DNA of 64,000 nt from the NCBI GenBank assembly GCA_021775475.1, contig JAJFHS010000073.1, positions 1 to 64,000 on the forward strand, written 5' to 3'. Positions 41,510-50,984 of the stretch are shown in pieces. The notes beneath the pieces were generated by a model. It saw only the letters and a program-made list of their open reading frames with translations, searched no databases and was not told where the DNA came from. This DNA comes from Hyphomicrobiales bacterium. Its GTDB lineage: Bacteria > Pseudomonadota > Alphaproteobacteria > Rhizobiales > JAJFHR01. Every line of letters starts with the position of its first letter. Within the stretch, counting starts at the first letter, position 1. Made by a program: the position numbers and the translations under genes.

Positions 41510-42875
41510 ACTTCTCAAAACCACAACCTTCAAACTGGCAGCGATCTATCTGCTGGTTTTCGCTGTATCAGCTGCGGCCATTCTGTCTTATGTATATTGG
41601 AGCACCGCCGGGTTACTGGCGCGCCAGACAGATGCCACAATTGCAGCAGAAATCACCGGACTGGAGGAACAATACCGCCAGGGCGGTCTCAACAATCTGA
41701 TAAAAGTCATCCGGCGCCGAGCGCGCAAAGACAGTGCCGACGTTTATCTGCTGACAGATTTTCGCGGGCGGCCTCTGGCAGGCAACCTTGCCGCCCTGCC
41801 GCCGGGAACCGGCAAAGGCACAGGCTGGGTTAATTTCCCCTATACGGTTGCAAGCGCTAAAGGTAAGTCGGTGCATAGCGCCCGGGCGCGTTTTTTCACT
41901 TTAAGAGGGCAGTTTCATCTTGTCGTTGGTCGAGATATCGAAGAACAGCAAGTCTTTGTTTCGGTCATCCGTGGCGCCCTTTTCTGGTCTTTGGGACTGG
42001 TGTTGTTACTCGGCCTTGCCGGTGGTTTGCTGATGAGCCGCAATATTCTTACCCGTATCAATGCCATCAATAACACCAGCAAAAGCATTATGTCGGGCGA
42101 TCTGACCGGGCGCATGCCGATTTCCGGCAACGGCGATGAACTTGACCAACTGGCCCATAATCTCAATTCCATGCTGGCCCAGATTGAACGATTGATGACC
42201 GGCATGCGCGAGGTTACCGATAATGTCGCCCATGATTTGCGCACACCGTTGACGCGCCTTAAAGCGCGCGCCGAAGACGCTTTGAGGAACAATAGTAATG
42301 CGGATTATAAAGCCGCGCTTGAAAACACGATCAAGGATGCCGATGACCTGATCGCCACTTTTGCAGCTCTTCTGTCTATTGCCAGAGCGCGTGCTGGTGA
42401 AATGGCCGGGACTATGGAAATCGTCGACCTGTCACAAATAGCCAAAGACGTTGCCGAACTTTACGATCCCGTCATCGAAGCTGAAGGTGGCAATCTGAGG
42501 ATTGAGGTTGAAGAAGGAGTAAACGTAAAAGCCAACAGACAACTGCTTGCCCATGTGGCCGCCAACCTGCTCGACAATGCGGTTAAATACGGCCTCAACG
42601 CAGACACCAAAAACATCACCATCTCAACCATCATCTTGGACGATAAAGCCATTTTCACCGTGGCCGACAGTGGCACCGGCATCGTTAAACAAGACCGCAC
42701 CCGCGCCACCGAAAGGTTCGTGCGCCTCGAGGCCAGCCGCTCGCAACCCGGCAGCGGCCTGGGCTTAAGCCTGGTAAAAGCCGTCACGGAACTGCATGGC
42801 GGTGAATTGAAGTTTGCGGACAATCAACCGGGCCTGAAAATCTCTTTGATTTTTCCGGTTAATGGGACAGAGTGA
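41493..42875 (+). CDS. HAMP-containing sensor histidine kinase
   Basis: 460 residues from GTG 41493, which is inside the end of the response regulator gene. Two membrane helices (FKLAAIYLLVFAVSAAAILS and LFWSLGLVLLLGLAGGLLMS) bracket a periplasmic loop. A HAMP domain follows (ILTRINAINNTSKSIMSGDL). The phospho-acceptor His is in NVAHDLRTPLTRLKARAE, then N box ANLLDNAVKYG and G boxes DSGTGI and GSGLGLSLV. Partner of the preceding regulator. A palindromic repeat begins one base after its stop. Confidence 0.87.
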   Translation: MTPLIKLLKTTTFKLAAIYLLVFAVSAAAILSYVYWSTAGLLARQTDATIAAEITGLEEQYRQGGLNNLIKVIRRRARKDSADVYLLTDFRGRPLAGNLAALPPGTGKGTGWVNFPYTVASAKGKSVHSARARFFTLRGQFHLVVGRDIEEQQVFVSVIRGALFWSLGLVLLLGLAGGLLMSRNILTRINAINNTSKSIMSGDLTGRMPISGNGDELDQLAHNLNSMLAQIERLMTGMREVTDNVAHDLRTPLTRLKARAEDALRNNSNADYKAALENTIKDADDLIATFAALLSIARARAGEMAGTMEIVDLSQIAKDVAELYDPVIEAEGGNLRIEVEEGVNVKANRQLLAHVAANLLDNAVKYGLNADTKNITISTIILDDKAIFTVADSGTGIVKQDRTRATERFVRLEASRSQPGSGLGLSLVKAVTELHGGELKFADNQPGLKISLIFPVNGTE

Positions 42876-42876
42876 G

Positions 42877-43001
42877 GACGCCACCCCCTCATCCGTCAGC
42901 TGCGCTGCCACCTTCTCCCGCAAGGGGAGAAGGAAGGGTTTTTTCCCCTTCTCCCCTTGCGGGAGAAGGTGGCGCCGAAGGCGTCGGATGAGGGGGGCGT
43001 C
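42877..43001. repeat. REP-like long inverted repeat
   Basis: Two imperfect arms of about 55 bases (GACGCCACCCCCTCATCC... and its complement ending GGGGGGCGTC) flank a short T-rich centre (GGGTTTTTTCCCC). The core CCTTCTCCCGCAAGGGGAG is a dispersed alphaproteobacterial repeat. It occupies the gap between the convergent kinase and cupin genes and may serve as a two-way terminator. Confidence 0.8.
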
Positions 43002-43018
43002 ACCGAAAACAACCTCGA

Positions 43019-43552
43019 CTAATCGCTAAACAATGCCTTGACGGCAGCCATATCATATGGTTTTTCGGTAAGGTGTTCAGCATCCCATTCGCTGCGTTCA
43101 GCTTCGAAAAAATCCCCACCATAGACGTGAATTGCGCCAGTTAATTTGGGAATTGGGTTGGTTACTGAGTGGATAATATCCTTGCCAAGCGGGGCTACAT
43201 CACCGGTGCATAAGGCTTGTGCCCCGGCAGCTTCAATATGGCCATCGGGGTCGTCTTTGATGCGACGCCAATAGATGTTGTCTTCGCGGCCACCGTAAAT
43301 ACCAATTACCGCCCACATCTCATGGTTGTGCGGCTGAATGGTCATGGAAGGTTTCCAGATGACATTGACGATTGTCAGATTAGGAGAACTATAGATAGGC
43401 GAAATTCCGCTTTTCGTCGGCTCACCAACAGCGGTGGTCACTGCGGAAGGATCGCGCATGGCGCGCTTAACCACCTCAGTAACACCACAATGGGTGGGGT
43501 CTTGCGCCACCGCTGATTTGCAATCCTCGACAAACTTTTCCAGATTAAACAT
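43019..43552 (-). CDS. Cupin-fold, cysteine-dioxygenase-like metalloprotein
   Basis: A 177-residue protein of the predicted metal-dependent double-stranded beta-helix group (COG5553-like). Metal ligands are suggested by PSMTIQPHNHEMWAVIGIYGG (HxH) and a later His in KDIIHSVTNP or GAIHVYGGDFFE. The region GGREDNIYWRR is characteristic. Cysteine dioxygenases oxidise thiols; substrate cannot be assigned here. It runs leftward after TrkH and MarR but with a gap of over 100 bp, so a shared transcript is uncertain. Confidence 0.75.
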   Translation of the reverse strand: MFNLEKFVEDCKSAVAQDPTHCGVTEVVKRAMRDPSAVTTAVGEPTKSGISPIYSSPNLTIVNVIWKPSMTIQPHNHEMWAVIGIYGGREDNIYWRRIKDDPDGHIEAAGAQALCTGDVAPLGKDIIHSVTNPIPKLTGAIHVYGGDFFEAERSEWDAEHLTEKPYDMAAVKALFSD

Positions 43553-43662
43553 CGAATTTTCCCCGCATTGTCCCCAGCAATAATGATCAGTCTAGTAATC
43601 ACTCCTGTCAATGTCCATGGGTAATCAGGGCTTCTGTGTTGTGGTGCATACCTGCGCCCAGA

Positions 43663-45111
43663 TTATTCCTGCCAGAAGGCCGGGGTGAACATCACCAGCA
43701 CTGTTAACAGCTCCAGTCGACCCAGGAGCATGCCGAAACTCAATAGCCACTTTGCCGTATCTGAAATCTCCGCATAAGTACCCGACGGCCCCAGTACTGG
43801 TCCCAGACCGGGACCTACATTTGCCATGGCGCTTGCTGCAGCCGATAGAGCTGTGAGGTTGTCTAGGCCGGTGAGATTTAGTGCGATCGCCAGAATGCCA
43901 AAACACAGGAAGTATAAAAACAGGAAACTCATCACCGATGCTGACACATTGTCGGGTAGGGGGCGGTTGTTGAAACGGACAGAAAAAACCCCGTGCGGAA
44001 AAATAGTATGTTTGAGGTGTACCTTGACATTTTCAAATATGATCTGGATGCGAAAAGCTTTGATGCCGCACGATGCTGAACCGGCGCATCCGCCAATAAA
44101 CATCATGGCAAAGAAAAACACCTGGGCAAAAGGCCCCCAGGTTCCATAATCCGCTGTGGCATAACCGGTCCCGGTAATGACCGAAACCACGTTAAATGCA
44201 GCTAACCTGAAAGCCTTGGGAACCTCAAACGCGTTGACGTTAACCAGATAGAAAAATACCGTTGCGACAAAGATAGCGTTCAAAAACAAAAAGAACCGCA
44301 CTTGGGAATCTTGCCACAACGCCTTTGGGTCGCCGCGCAAAGCCTGTAGAAAAAGCACAAAAGGCAGACTGCCCGCGATCATGAAGACGATGGTTACGCT
44401 ATCAATTGCTGCACTGTCGAATTTGCTCATCGAGGCATCGTAAGTTGAAAAGCCACCGGTAGCGATGGTGGCCATTGAATGGGCGATCGCATCAAACATT
44501 CCCATGCCGGCAAAAACATAGGCAAAGATACTTAAGACAGTGATAGCCACGTAAACGATGGTTATCGAGCCGGCAATTTGTGTTGCGCGCGGCAGAATTT
44601 TTTCCGATGTGTCTGATGATTCCATGCGAAACAACTGCATGCCGCCAATTTGCAGCATCGGCAAAACGGCTATGGCCATGACGATAATACCAATGCCTCC
44701 GAGCCACTGTAGCAGTGCGCGCCACAATAAAATGCCCCGTGGTGCGTCATCAAGATTGGTTAGGATCGTCGAGCCTGTGGTGGTGAGGCCTGACATGGCT
44801 TCGAAAAAGGCATCGGTATAACTGAGATCAAGCCTGCTCCAGGCCAGCGGGATTGCGGCAAATCCCGCCATTGCCACCCAGGAAACAGTGGTCAGGATAA
44901 TCGCCTGCCTGATATTGAGATTGCCGGTTCGCCCCCATGTTGCCATGGTCAGGCACATGCCAACAAACAATGTAAAGGCAGATGACGCGGTAAAAACCAC
45001 CCATTCAGCATGGTTGTCCTGCAAATCAATCAATGCGGGCAATAACATGGCAACGCCCAGAGTTGTGAGCAGGATGCCGATCACCAGCATTGTTGGTCGT
45101 AAATCCAACAT
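43663..45111 (-). CDS. trkH: Potassium uptake protein TrkH
   Basis: A 482-residue channel protein with the repeated membrane-pore-membrane pattern of Trk/Ktr systems. Visible selectivity-type segments are SGLTTTGSTIL, ATGGFSTYDASM, VITGTGYATADYG and ANVGPGLGPVLG, each containing the conserved pore glycine. It moves K+ into the cell together with TrkA, which is not encoded nearby. Downstream of and co-oriented with a MarR-type regulator (26-bp gap). Confidence 0.93.
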   Translation of the reverse strand: MLDLRPTMLVIGILLTTLGVAMLLPALIDLQDNHAEWVVFTASSAFTLFVGMCLTMATWGRTGNLNIRQAIILTTVSWVAMAGFAAIPLAWSRLDLSYTDAFFEAMSGLTTTGSTILTNLDDAPRGILLWRALLQWLGGIGIIVMAIAVLPMLQIGGMQLFRMESSDTSEKILPRATQIAGSITIVYVAITVLSIFAYVFAGMGMFDAIAHSMATIATGGFSTYDASMSKFDSAAIDSVTIVFMIAGSLPFVLFLQALRGDPKALWQDSQVRFFLFLNAIFVATVFFYLVNVNAFEVPKAFRLAAFNVVSVITGTGYATADYGTWGPFAQVFFFAMMFIGGCAGSASCGIKAFRIQIIFENVKVHLKHTIFPHGVFSVRFNNRPLPDNVSASVMSFLFLYFLCFGILAIALNLTGLDNLTALSAAASAMANVGPGLGPVLGPSGTYAEISDTAKWLLSFGMLLGRLELLTVLVMFTPAFWQE

Positions 45112-45137
45112 CTAGCAACCTCTCTTTGTGCAAAATG

Positions 45138-45650
45138 TTAAATCAGGTTACCCAGGGGAAGTTCGACTATCATTTGTATTTTTTGACTACTTGCAATCAC
45201 CACCGCCAGGCAAAGTGTCGCGATGGATTTAAGGTTTTTGTCCAGCCGGTTAAGGCCTTTATTGAGCGTTTTGACTTCACTGGCACTAAAACCATCGAGA
45301 GCATCGTTGCGCAATTGGGTTGCTGTGTCTTTTAGGTGGTCAAGCAGGTTCCTGGCCGTATCTGTGAGCGAAAGGCGGTAGGCTCTACGATCATCGGGAT
45401 CAGGTTTTCTGATAATAAACTGCCGTTGCTCCAATCGGTCCACAAGCCGACCAACCGCAGCATTGCCAAGTTCCATCTCTGCTGACAGCTCGACTTGAGT
45501 CAAATCAGGACTGTTGGCGATAATTCCCAGTGCCAGCCACTTAACCCTTGTGAGGTTGTGAGGTTTCAGGCGACGGTCAATTTCGTGGCGAAGCCGATGT
45601 GCCACATCATGAATAAGCGTGCCCAGCAGATCGTCATGTTTGGTAATCAT
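45138..45650 (-). CDS. MarR-family transcriptional regulator
   Basis: 170 residues from the ATG at 45650, with AGGAAA about ten bases upstream; the frame runs further upstream but without support. The winged helix has LTQVELSAEMELGNAAVGRL with VDRLEQRQFIIRKPDPDDRR, textbook MarR. The C-terminal dimerisation helix is followed by a hydrophobic tail (IATLCLAVVIASS), which is longer than usual. It lies just upstream of trkH and may control that gene or an external one. Confidence 0.85.
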   Translation of the reverse strand: MITKHDDLLGTLIHDVAHRLRHEIDRRLKPHNLTRVKWLALGIIANSPDLTQVELSAEMELGNAAVGRLVDRLEQRQFIIRKPDPDDRRAYRLSLTDTARNLLDHLKDTATQLRNDALDGFSASEVKTLNKGLNRLDKNLKSIATLCLAVVIASSQKIQMIVELPLGNLI

Positions 45651-45817
45651 GAACTTGGTTTTCCTTTCAGTTAACCAGGGGACTTGCCAAAGGTGGGGTG
45701 GTGCCCGTTTATCCTCCAGCAAGCCTCCTCCCTGATTACTATGCGTTTTAAAAACACGGCAAATTAAAAAAAACACATAGTTGGAATGTTGGAAACTTAC
45801 GCGTGACATAAATTATG

Positions 45818-45836
45818 TATGCCTATTATATGCATA
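45818..45836. promoter_or_regulatory. Possible MarR operator in the marR-glnE gap
   Basis: TATGC at 45818-45822 and GCATA at 45832-45836 form an imperfect palindrome in an AT-rich stretch upstream of the MarR-type gene. The rest of the 346-bp gap 45651-45996 holds a small hairpin at 45853-45871 (ACCAGAG/CTCTGGT) and no gene. Confidence 0.25.
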
Positions 45837-45996
45837 GTTCAAGTGCTTTTTTACCAGAGGGCAGCTCTGGTGTAAAATTTCAAGAATTTCCGACCGTCAT
45901 TTCCCTAATCTTTTTCCATAGATAGTCAAAATGAGCTAAGTTAGCGTTAGAAAAACAGGTGCTAACCTGTCAGAAAACAACCGGGGTGAGCTCACT

Positions 45997-48939
45997 ATGT
46001 CTGGTGCACTTTTTCAACAGATGCAACCAATGCCGGTGCCGGTGCCGGTGCCGCTGGCAACAGCAAAGGCAGATGAAAAGTGGGCGGAACTTCTGGCTCA
46101 TCAAGAAGTTGGCGAAGCCCTGGCGCAAATGGCGGCATCAAGGCCTGAACTTGAAGGTGCATTGCGAGGGGTTTTTGCAACCTCACCCTACCTCACTTCA
46201 CTGATTGAAAGTGACCCGGTTTATTTTATCAACGTTCTTGAACACGAGCCGAACAAATCGGTGGATGACATCTGCACTCGTTTGCTTAGCGACGTCTCCA
46301 GCTGGGATACCGAGGCCGCAGCAATGGCCGCCTTGCGCCTGGCCAAAGCCAGAGCGGCCATGGTCATAGCACTGGCTGATTGCGGTCGCATCTGGGATGT
46401 TACGCAGACCATCGAGGCACTCACCTATTTTGCCGATGCTGCCGTCAATGCCGCTGCCAATTGGTTGTTGTTACAGGCTCACCGCAAGGGCCGGATTAAA
46501 CTCGAAGATGAAGCCACGCCCGGCTTGAATTCAGGTTACGTAATCCTCGCCATGGGCAAGATGGGGGCGGGCGAGCTGAATTACTCCAGCGATATAGATT
46601 TGATTGTGTTTTACGATCTTGAATACGCGCCTTTGGCCGATAATGTCGAGCCGTCCCAGTTTTTCGTTCGCCTGACCCGCAATCTGGTCAAGCTGTTACA
46701 AGAGCGCACAGGTGAGGGCTATGTGTTCAGGACTGATTTGCGCTTGCGTCCCGACCCCGGTGCCACCAGCGTTGCCATCTCCATGGAGGCTGCTGCTGTC
46801 TATTACGAAAGCCTTGGCCAGAACTGGGAACGTGCCGCCATGATCAAGGCGCGTGCGGTCGCCGGTGACATTGCTGTGGGCGAGGAATTTCTCGCCCGCC
46901 TGGCTCCGTTTATCTGGCGCAAATATCTTGATTATGCGGCAATCGCCGACGTTCATGCCATGAAGCGGCAGATCCACGCCCATAAAGGCCACAGCAAAAT
47001 TGCCATCAATGGCCATAATATCAAGCTTGGACGTGGAGGTATCCGGGAGATTGAATTTTTCGTTCAGACCCAACAGCTTATCGCTGGAGGTAGAATCGAA
47101 AAACTACGTGGCCGCAAAACCCTTGATATGTTGAATGAACTGGAAAAGCGCGACTGGATCACCTCTGAGGCACGCGAAGAAATGCGGGCATCTTATTGTT
47201 TTTTAAGACATCTGGAGCACCGGCTGCAAATGATCGATGATGCCCAGACGCATACGATGCCACAGGATGAAGCAACGCTTGGTGTCTTTGCCAGCTTCGC
47301 CGGTTTTGACAGTGTTGGAGCGTTGAAATCGCAACTTCAACACCATCTTGAATGCGTTGAGAAGCATTACGCCGCCCTGTTTGAACAAGCTCCTGGCCTC
47401 GATGTCGCCACCGGCAGTCTGGTGTTTACCGGTGGTGAAGATGATCCCGATACCACCGATACATTAAGGAAAATGGGATTCATCGTGCCGGAAAGGGTTT
47501 CTGCCGAAATCAGAAGCTGGCATTTCGGTCGCATCGCCGCCACCCGCTCTGCGCGCTCGCGCGAGCTTTTAACCGACCTTGTGCCCACAATCCTGGCTGA
47601 ACTGGCGGGCACGGATAATCCTGATGCAGCTTTCTCCGCACTTGCTGGTTTCCTTGCCAACCTGCCTGCGGGAGTACAGCTTTTTTCCCTGCTGAAACAA
47701 AATCCCAATCTCCTCAAACTACTGGCACAGATCACCGGTACAGCGCCACGGCTGGCTACATATCTGAGCCAGCGTTCACGTATATTTGATGCAGTCATCG
47801 ATCCCGGATTTTTTGATCAACTCCCGAGCCTTGATGAGATTGAAAACGCTTATAAGACAAGCTTTCAACAGTGCGAAGCTTTCGAAGAACGCCTTGATGT
47901 GGCCCGTGTTCTTACCCGTGAATTCAGTTTTCGCATTGGTGTACGCCAAATATCCGGCACCCTGCCAGCCGATGAAGCCGCCGCACAATATGCCACAATT
48001 GCCGAAGCCACAATTGGGGCGCTTTTTACTGAAGTCAAGGTTGAACTGGAAAAAGCCCATGGCAAAATAGCTGGTGCCAAAGTTGCCGTCATTGCCATGG
48101 GCAAGCTGGGCGGGCGTGAAATGTCGGCAACGTCTGATATTGACCTCATTTTGTTGTATGATCACGACACTGATGCACAATTTTCTGATGGCAAAAAAAG
48201 CCTCGCCCTGACCACATATTTCTCCCGCCTGACCCAACGTCTCATCTCGGCTCTTTCAGTTTTAACCGCCGAGGGCAGGTTGTATGAAGTCGATATGCGG
48301 TTGCGTCCGTCGGGTAACTCCGGCCCCATCGCCACCCATATTGATGGTTTCGTTGATTACCAGCGCCAATCTGCCTGGACATGGGAAAAACTCGCCCTGA
48401 CGCGCGCACGTGTCATCGCCGGGGAGCCTGAATTCTGTACCAATGTTGCTGATCAGCTGAAAAATCTTTTGTCGCAGGAAGCCGATGTGGGCAAAATTAC
48501 CGAAGACGTAAAAGAAATGCGTCAGCGCCTTGAACGCGAACGCCCGCCCAAGGGATTATGGGATTTGAAGAATGCACCCGGCGGCCTGATTGACATTGAG
48601 TTCATTGCGCAATATCTGCAATTGGTCCATGCAAACCATCACCCGGAAATTTGCCATCAAAATACCGGCGAAGTGCTTAAGCGCGTGTCGGAAATTCGGC
48701 TTGTAAAACCTGATGTGGCGCACGACCTGTGCCAGGCCAATAGTCTGTATCAGCGCCTGAGCCAAATCATAAGCCTGTGCGTTGAAGGAGAATTCGACGG
48801 CTCACAGGTTCCCGAAGGCCTGGCGCATCTGCTTGAAACTGCCGGTGATGCTTCTGATTTCAGTGAACTTGAGACCACACTGGTCAAAACCCAAATTAGA
48901 ATTCGCGAACACTTTAACTCGATCGTGATTTCAACATAA
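45997..48939 (+). CDS. glnE: Glutamine synthetase adenylyltransferase/adenylyl-removing enzyme
   Basis: A 980-residue enzyme that adenylylates and de-adenylylates glutamine synthetase according to PII status. Two nucleotidyltransferase domains are visible: MGKMGAGELNYSSDIDLIVF near residue 190 (removing half) and MGKLGGREMSATSDIDLILL near residue 705 (adding half), each followed by the GFVDYQ/LRLRP type region (RTDLRLRPDPG; DMRLRPSGNSG). Length is normal. GGTGAG lies upstream of the ATG. Cytosolic, nitrogen control. Confidence 0.96.
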   Translation: MSGALFQQMQPMPVPVPVPLATAKADEKWAELLAHQEVGEALAQMAASRPELEGALRGVFATSPYLTSLIESDPVYFINVLEHEPNKSVDDICTRLLSDVSSWDTEAAAMAALRLAKARAAMVIALADCGRIWDVTQTIEALTYFADAAVNAAANWLLLQAHRKGRIKLEDEATPGLNSGYVILAMGKMGAGELNYSSDIDLIVFYDLEYAPLADNVEPSQFFVRLTRNLVKLLQERTGEGYVFRTDLRLRPDPGATSVAISMEAAAVYYESLGQNWERAAMIKARAVAGDIAVGEEFLARLAPFIWRKYLDYAAIADVHAMKRQIHAHKGHSKIAINGHNIKLGRGGIREIEFFVQTQQLIAGGRIEKLRGRKTLDMLNELEKRDWITSEAREEMRASYCFLRHLEHRLQMIDDAQTHTMPQDEATLGVFASFAGFDSVGALKSQLQHHLECVEKHYAALFEQAPGLDVATGSLVFTGGEDDPDTTDTLRKMGFIVPERVSAEIRSWHFGRIAATRSARSRELLTDLVPTILAELAGTDNPDAAFSALAGFLANLPAGVQLFSLLKQNPNLLKLLAQITGTAPRLATYLSQRSRIFDAVIDPGFFDQLPSLDEIENAYKTSFQQCEAFEERLDVARVLTREFSFRIGVRQISGTLPADEAAAQYATIAEATIGALFTEVKVELEKAHGKIAGAKVAVIAMGKLGGREMSATSDIDLILLYDHDTDAQFSDGKKSLALTTYFSRLTQRLISALSVLTAEGRLYEVDMRLRPSGNSGPIATHIDGFVDYQRQSAWTWEKLALTRARVIAGEPEFCTNVADQLKNLLSQEADVGKITEDVKEMRQRLERERPPKGLWDLKNAPGGLIDIEFIAQYLQLVHANHHPEICHQNTGEVLKRVSEIRLVKPDVAHDLCQANSLYQRLSQIISLCVEGEFDGSQVPEGLAHLLETAGDASDFSELETTLVKTQIRIREHFNSIVIST

Positions 48940-48945
48940 AGCCCT

Positions 48946-50298
48946 TCAGGCCAGTTCAAACACCAGGGTTACGCGCAGGCCGCTTGTTTGCCGGTTTTCT
49001 ATGGTCAAATCTATGGTGTAGATATCGCAAATTTCGCGCACCAGCGATAATCCAATCCCGGTGCCTTGGGTTTTTTGATCATGGCGAATTCCTCGCACCA
49101 TAATGGTTTCAATCAGCTTGGGGTCAAGCCCCTTGCCATCGTCCTCAATAACCAGCGTTACCGCGTCTGAACTTGAAGTGCCGGTAATTTCAACCTGGGT
49201 CTGCGTCCATTTTACCGCATTTTCCACGATGTTTCCCAGCAATTCCCTAAGGTCATCGCGATCCACTGTAACTTCTACATCTTTTGGAACATCAATTTTC
49301 CAACTCAATGCTTCCCCCTTTGGGGTGCGCTGCAACGTTTTAGCAATCTCGGCAACTATCTGGTGGGGGTTGGCATCGCTGTTGCGGTGGCTTGGTTCCG
49401 GCGTAATGCGGCTTCGTGCCAGTTCATAATCCACATGCGATCGCATGACCTGGGCCAGATCAGCCAGTTCCCCGGCGATCTCGCGCTCGCCCTTTTCTTT
49501 CAGTTTCGCCGCGTCATTGGTAAGTACGGTTAAAGGGGTGTTCAATCCGTGAGCAAGATCGGCTGCGCGTTTGCGCGCACGCGAAATCGTTTCCTCCTGA
49601 CTATCCAGCAACTGATTGATGGCTTGTGTCAGCGGTTTGATCTCGGAAGGAAAATCCCCGTCAAGGCGTTGTTTTTGACGATTGCGCACGGCATTGAGAC
49701 CGTCGCGCACATTTTTGAGCGGGCGCAGGCCCAAAGACAGTTGAATGGCTGACGACAACAGCAGAAATATGCCAAGAATGATGAGGTAGGGCATCATGTC
49801 TTTGGTAAACTGGCTGCGCGCCTGGGTTACTGTTTCATAGTTCATTGCAGTGGAAATACGTACAGGGCGTGCACCTTTGGGCGTGGCAACAATCAATTGT
49901 CGTTCCTGGACAATGACGGTGCCGCCATTGGGGCCGGGAAGAAAATAGCGATGTAATTCACCGGTAATATGCGTATCAACAGGCAAAGGCAGGGCATAGT
50001 CCCACAACGAGCGTGAACGTAATTGCTGCTTTAATGAGATATCGTCAATCTGCCAGTAAAGTCCGCTATAAGCGAGGGTGAAGCGACGGTCTGAAAGGGT
50101 GGTCGGAGATTTGATTTGACCATCTTTATCAAAAGACAATTCTGCCGCAATCTGATTGACATAGATGATTAGTTCGGCTTCCACACGCCGTTCAAGGTTT
50201 TTCTCGAACAACTTTATCATAACAAAGCCGGCAGCCGCGAGCGCCAGTGCTATACTCAGCGCCGAGATAACCAGAAATTGTAATCGCATTGACTTCAA
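48946..50298 (-). CDS. Sensor histidine kinase of the GGD/PepSY module
   Basis: 450 residues from TTG 50298, which overlaps the regulator's stop (TTGA) and has GGAGAA eight bases upstream. Membrane helices (ISALSIALALAAAGFVMI and MPYLIILGIFLLLSSAIQL) frame a periplasmic domain with LAYSGLYWQIDDISL, like PhoQ/FeuQ sensors. The His box is DLAHGLNTPLTVL, then NIVENAVKWTQT, DDGKGLD and GTGIGLSLV. Partner of the regulator at 50295-50963. The neighbouring secreted PepSY and GGD proteins may form its signal input. Confidence 0.86.
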   Translation of the reverse strand: MKSMRLQFLVISALSIALALAAAGFVMIKLFEKNLERRVEAELIIYVNQIAAELSFDKDGQIKSPTTLSDRRFTLAYSGLYWQIDDISLKQQLRSRSLWDYALPLPVDTHITGELHRYFLPGPNGGTVIVQERQLIVATPKGARPVRISTAMNYETVTQARSQFTKDMMPYLIILGIFLLLSSAIQLSLGLRPLKNVRDGLNAVRNRQKQRLDGDFPSEIKPLTQAINQLLDSQEETISRARKRAADLAHGLNTPLTVLTNDAAKLKEKGEREIAGELADLAQVMRSHVDYELARSRITPEPSHRNSDANPHQIVAEIAKTLQRTPKGEALSWKIDVPKDVEVTVDRDDLRELLGNIVENAVKWTQTQVEITGTSSSDAVTLVIEDDGKGLDPKLIETIMVRGIRHDQKTQGTGIGLSLVREICDIYTIDLTIENRQTSGLRVTLVFELA

Positions 50299-50963
50299 GA
50301 AGCTTCTCCTGCCTCCAGAGTATAGCCAAAACCGCGCTTGGTTTTGATAATTCCGACGCCCAGCTTGCGCCTCATGCGCGCAATAAGCACCTCGACGGAA
50401 TTGCTGTCGCGCTCAAAATCCTGCGCATAAAGCTGTTCGGTCAGTTCCATTTGAGAAACCACTCGTGCGCGGTTGAGCGCCAGATAAAGCAGGCAGCGGT
50501 ATTCCAGTGGCGACAAGTCCACCGGGCAACCATCCACGGTCAATGATTTCAACCTCGTATCCAATCTCAGCCTTGTTGTCGAAATTATTGGTGAAGCCTG
50601 CCCTGCCGTGCGCCGGACAATAGCCCGCAACCGCGCCAGAAGTTCCTCCATTTGAAACGGTTTTACCAGATAATCGTCCGCCCCGGCATCTATTCCTTCA
50701 ACCCGTTCACTCCAGTTGCCTCGCGCTGTCAGGATCAAAACCGGGAAATTTCGTTCATTTTCTCGCCAGCGTTTAAGTATGGACAATCCATCCATGCCCG
50801 GCAGGCCAAGATCAAGTATGGCGACACTATACTCTTCCGTATCTCCCAAAAACCAGGCTTCTTCACCATTGGTTTCAAGGTCAACCAGATAACCGTTTTT
50901 TTCTAAAACGGCGGCAACATCGCGCGAGATTAACGCATCATCTTCAACCAGCAACAGGCGCAT
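50295..50963 (-). CDS. OmpR/PhoP-family response regulator of the GGD/PepSY module
   Basis: 222 residues, with VEDDALISRD, the phospho-acceptor Asp in AILDLGLPGMDGLS, LTARGNWSERV and VKPFQMEELLA, then a winged helix with LSPLEYRCLLYLALNRARVV and DFERDSNSVEVLIARMRRK. It resembles the FeuP-like protein at 22818 closely enough to be a paralogue. It follows the GGD-repeat gene by 21 bp and overlaps the kinase, forming a PepSY-RR-HK operon like the FeuPQ one. Confidence 0.87.
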   Translation of the reverse strand: MRLLLVEDDALISRDVAAVLEKNGYLVDLETNGEEAWFLGDTEEYSVAILDLGLPGMDGLSILKRWRENERNFPVLILTARGNWSERVEGIDAGADDYLVKPFQMEELLARLRAIVRRTAGQASPIISTTRLRLDTRLKSLTVDGCPVDLSPLEYRCLLYLALNRARVVSQMELTEQLYAQDFERDSNSVEVLIARMRRKLGVGIIKTKRGFGYTLEAGEAS

Positions 50964-50984
50964 TGGATTTCCCCCAGTCCTTTC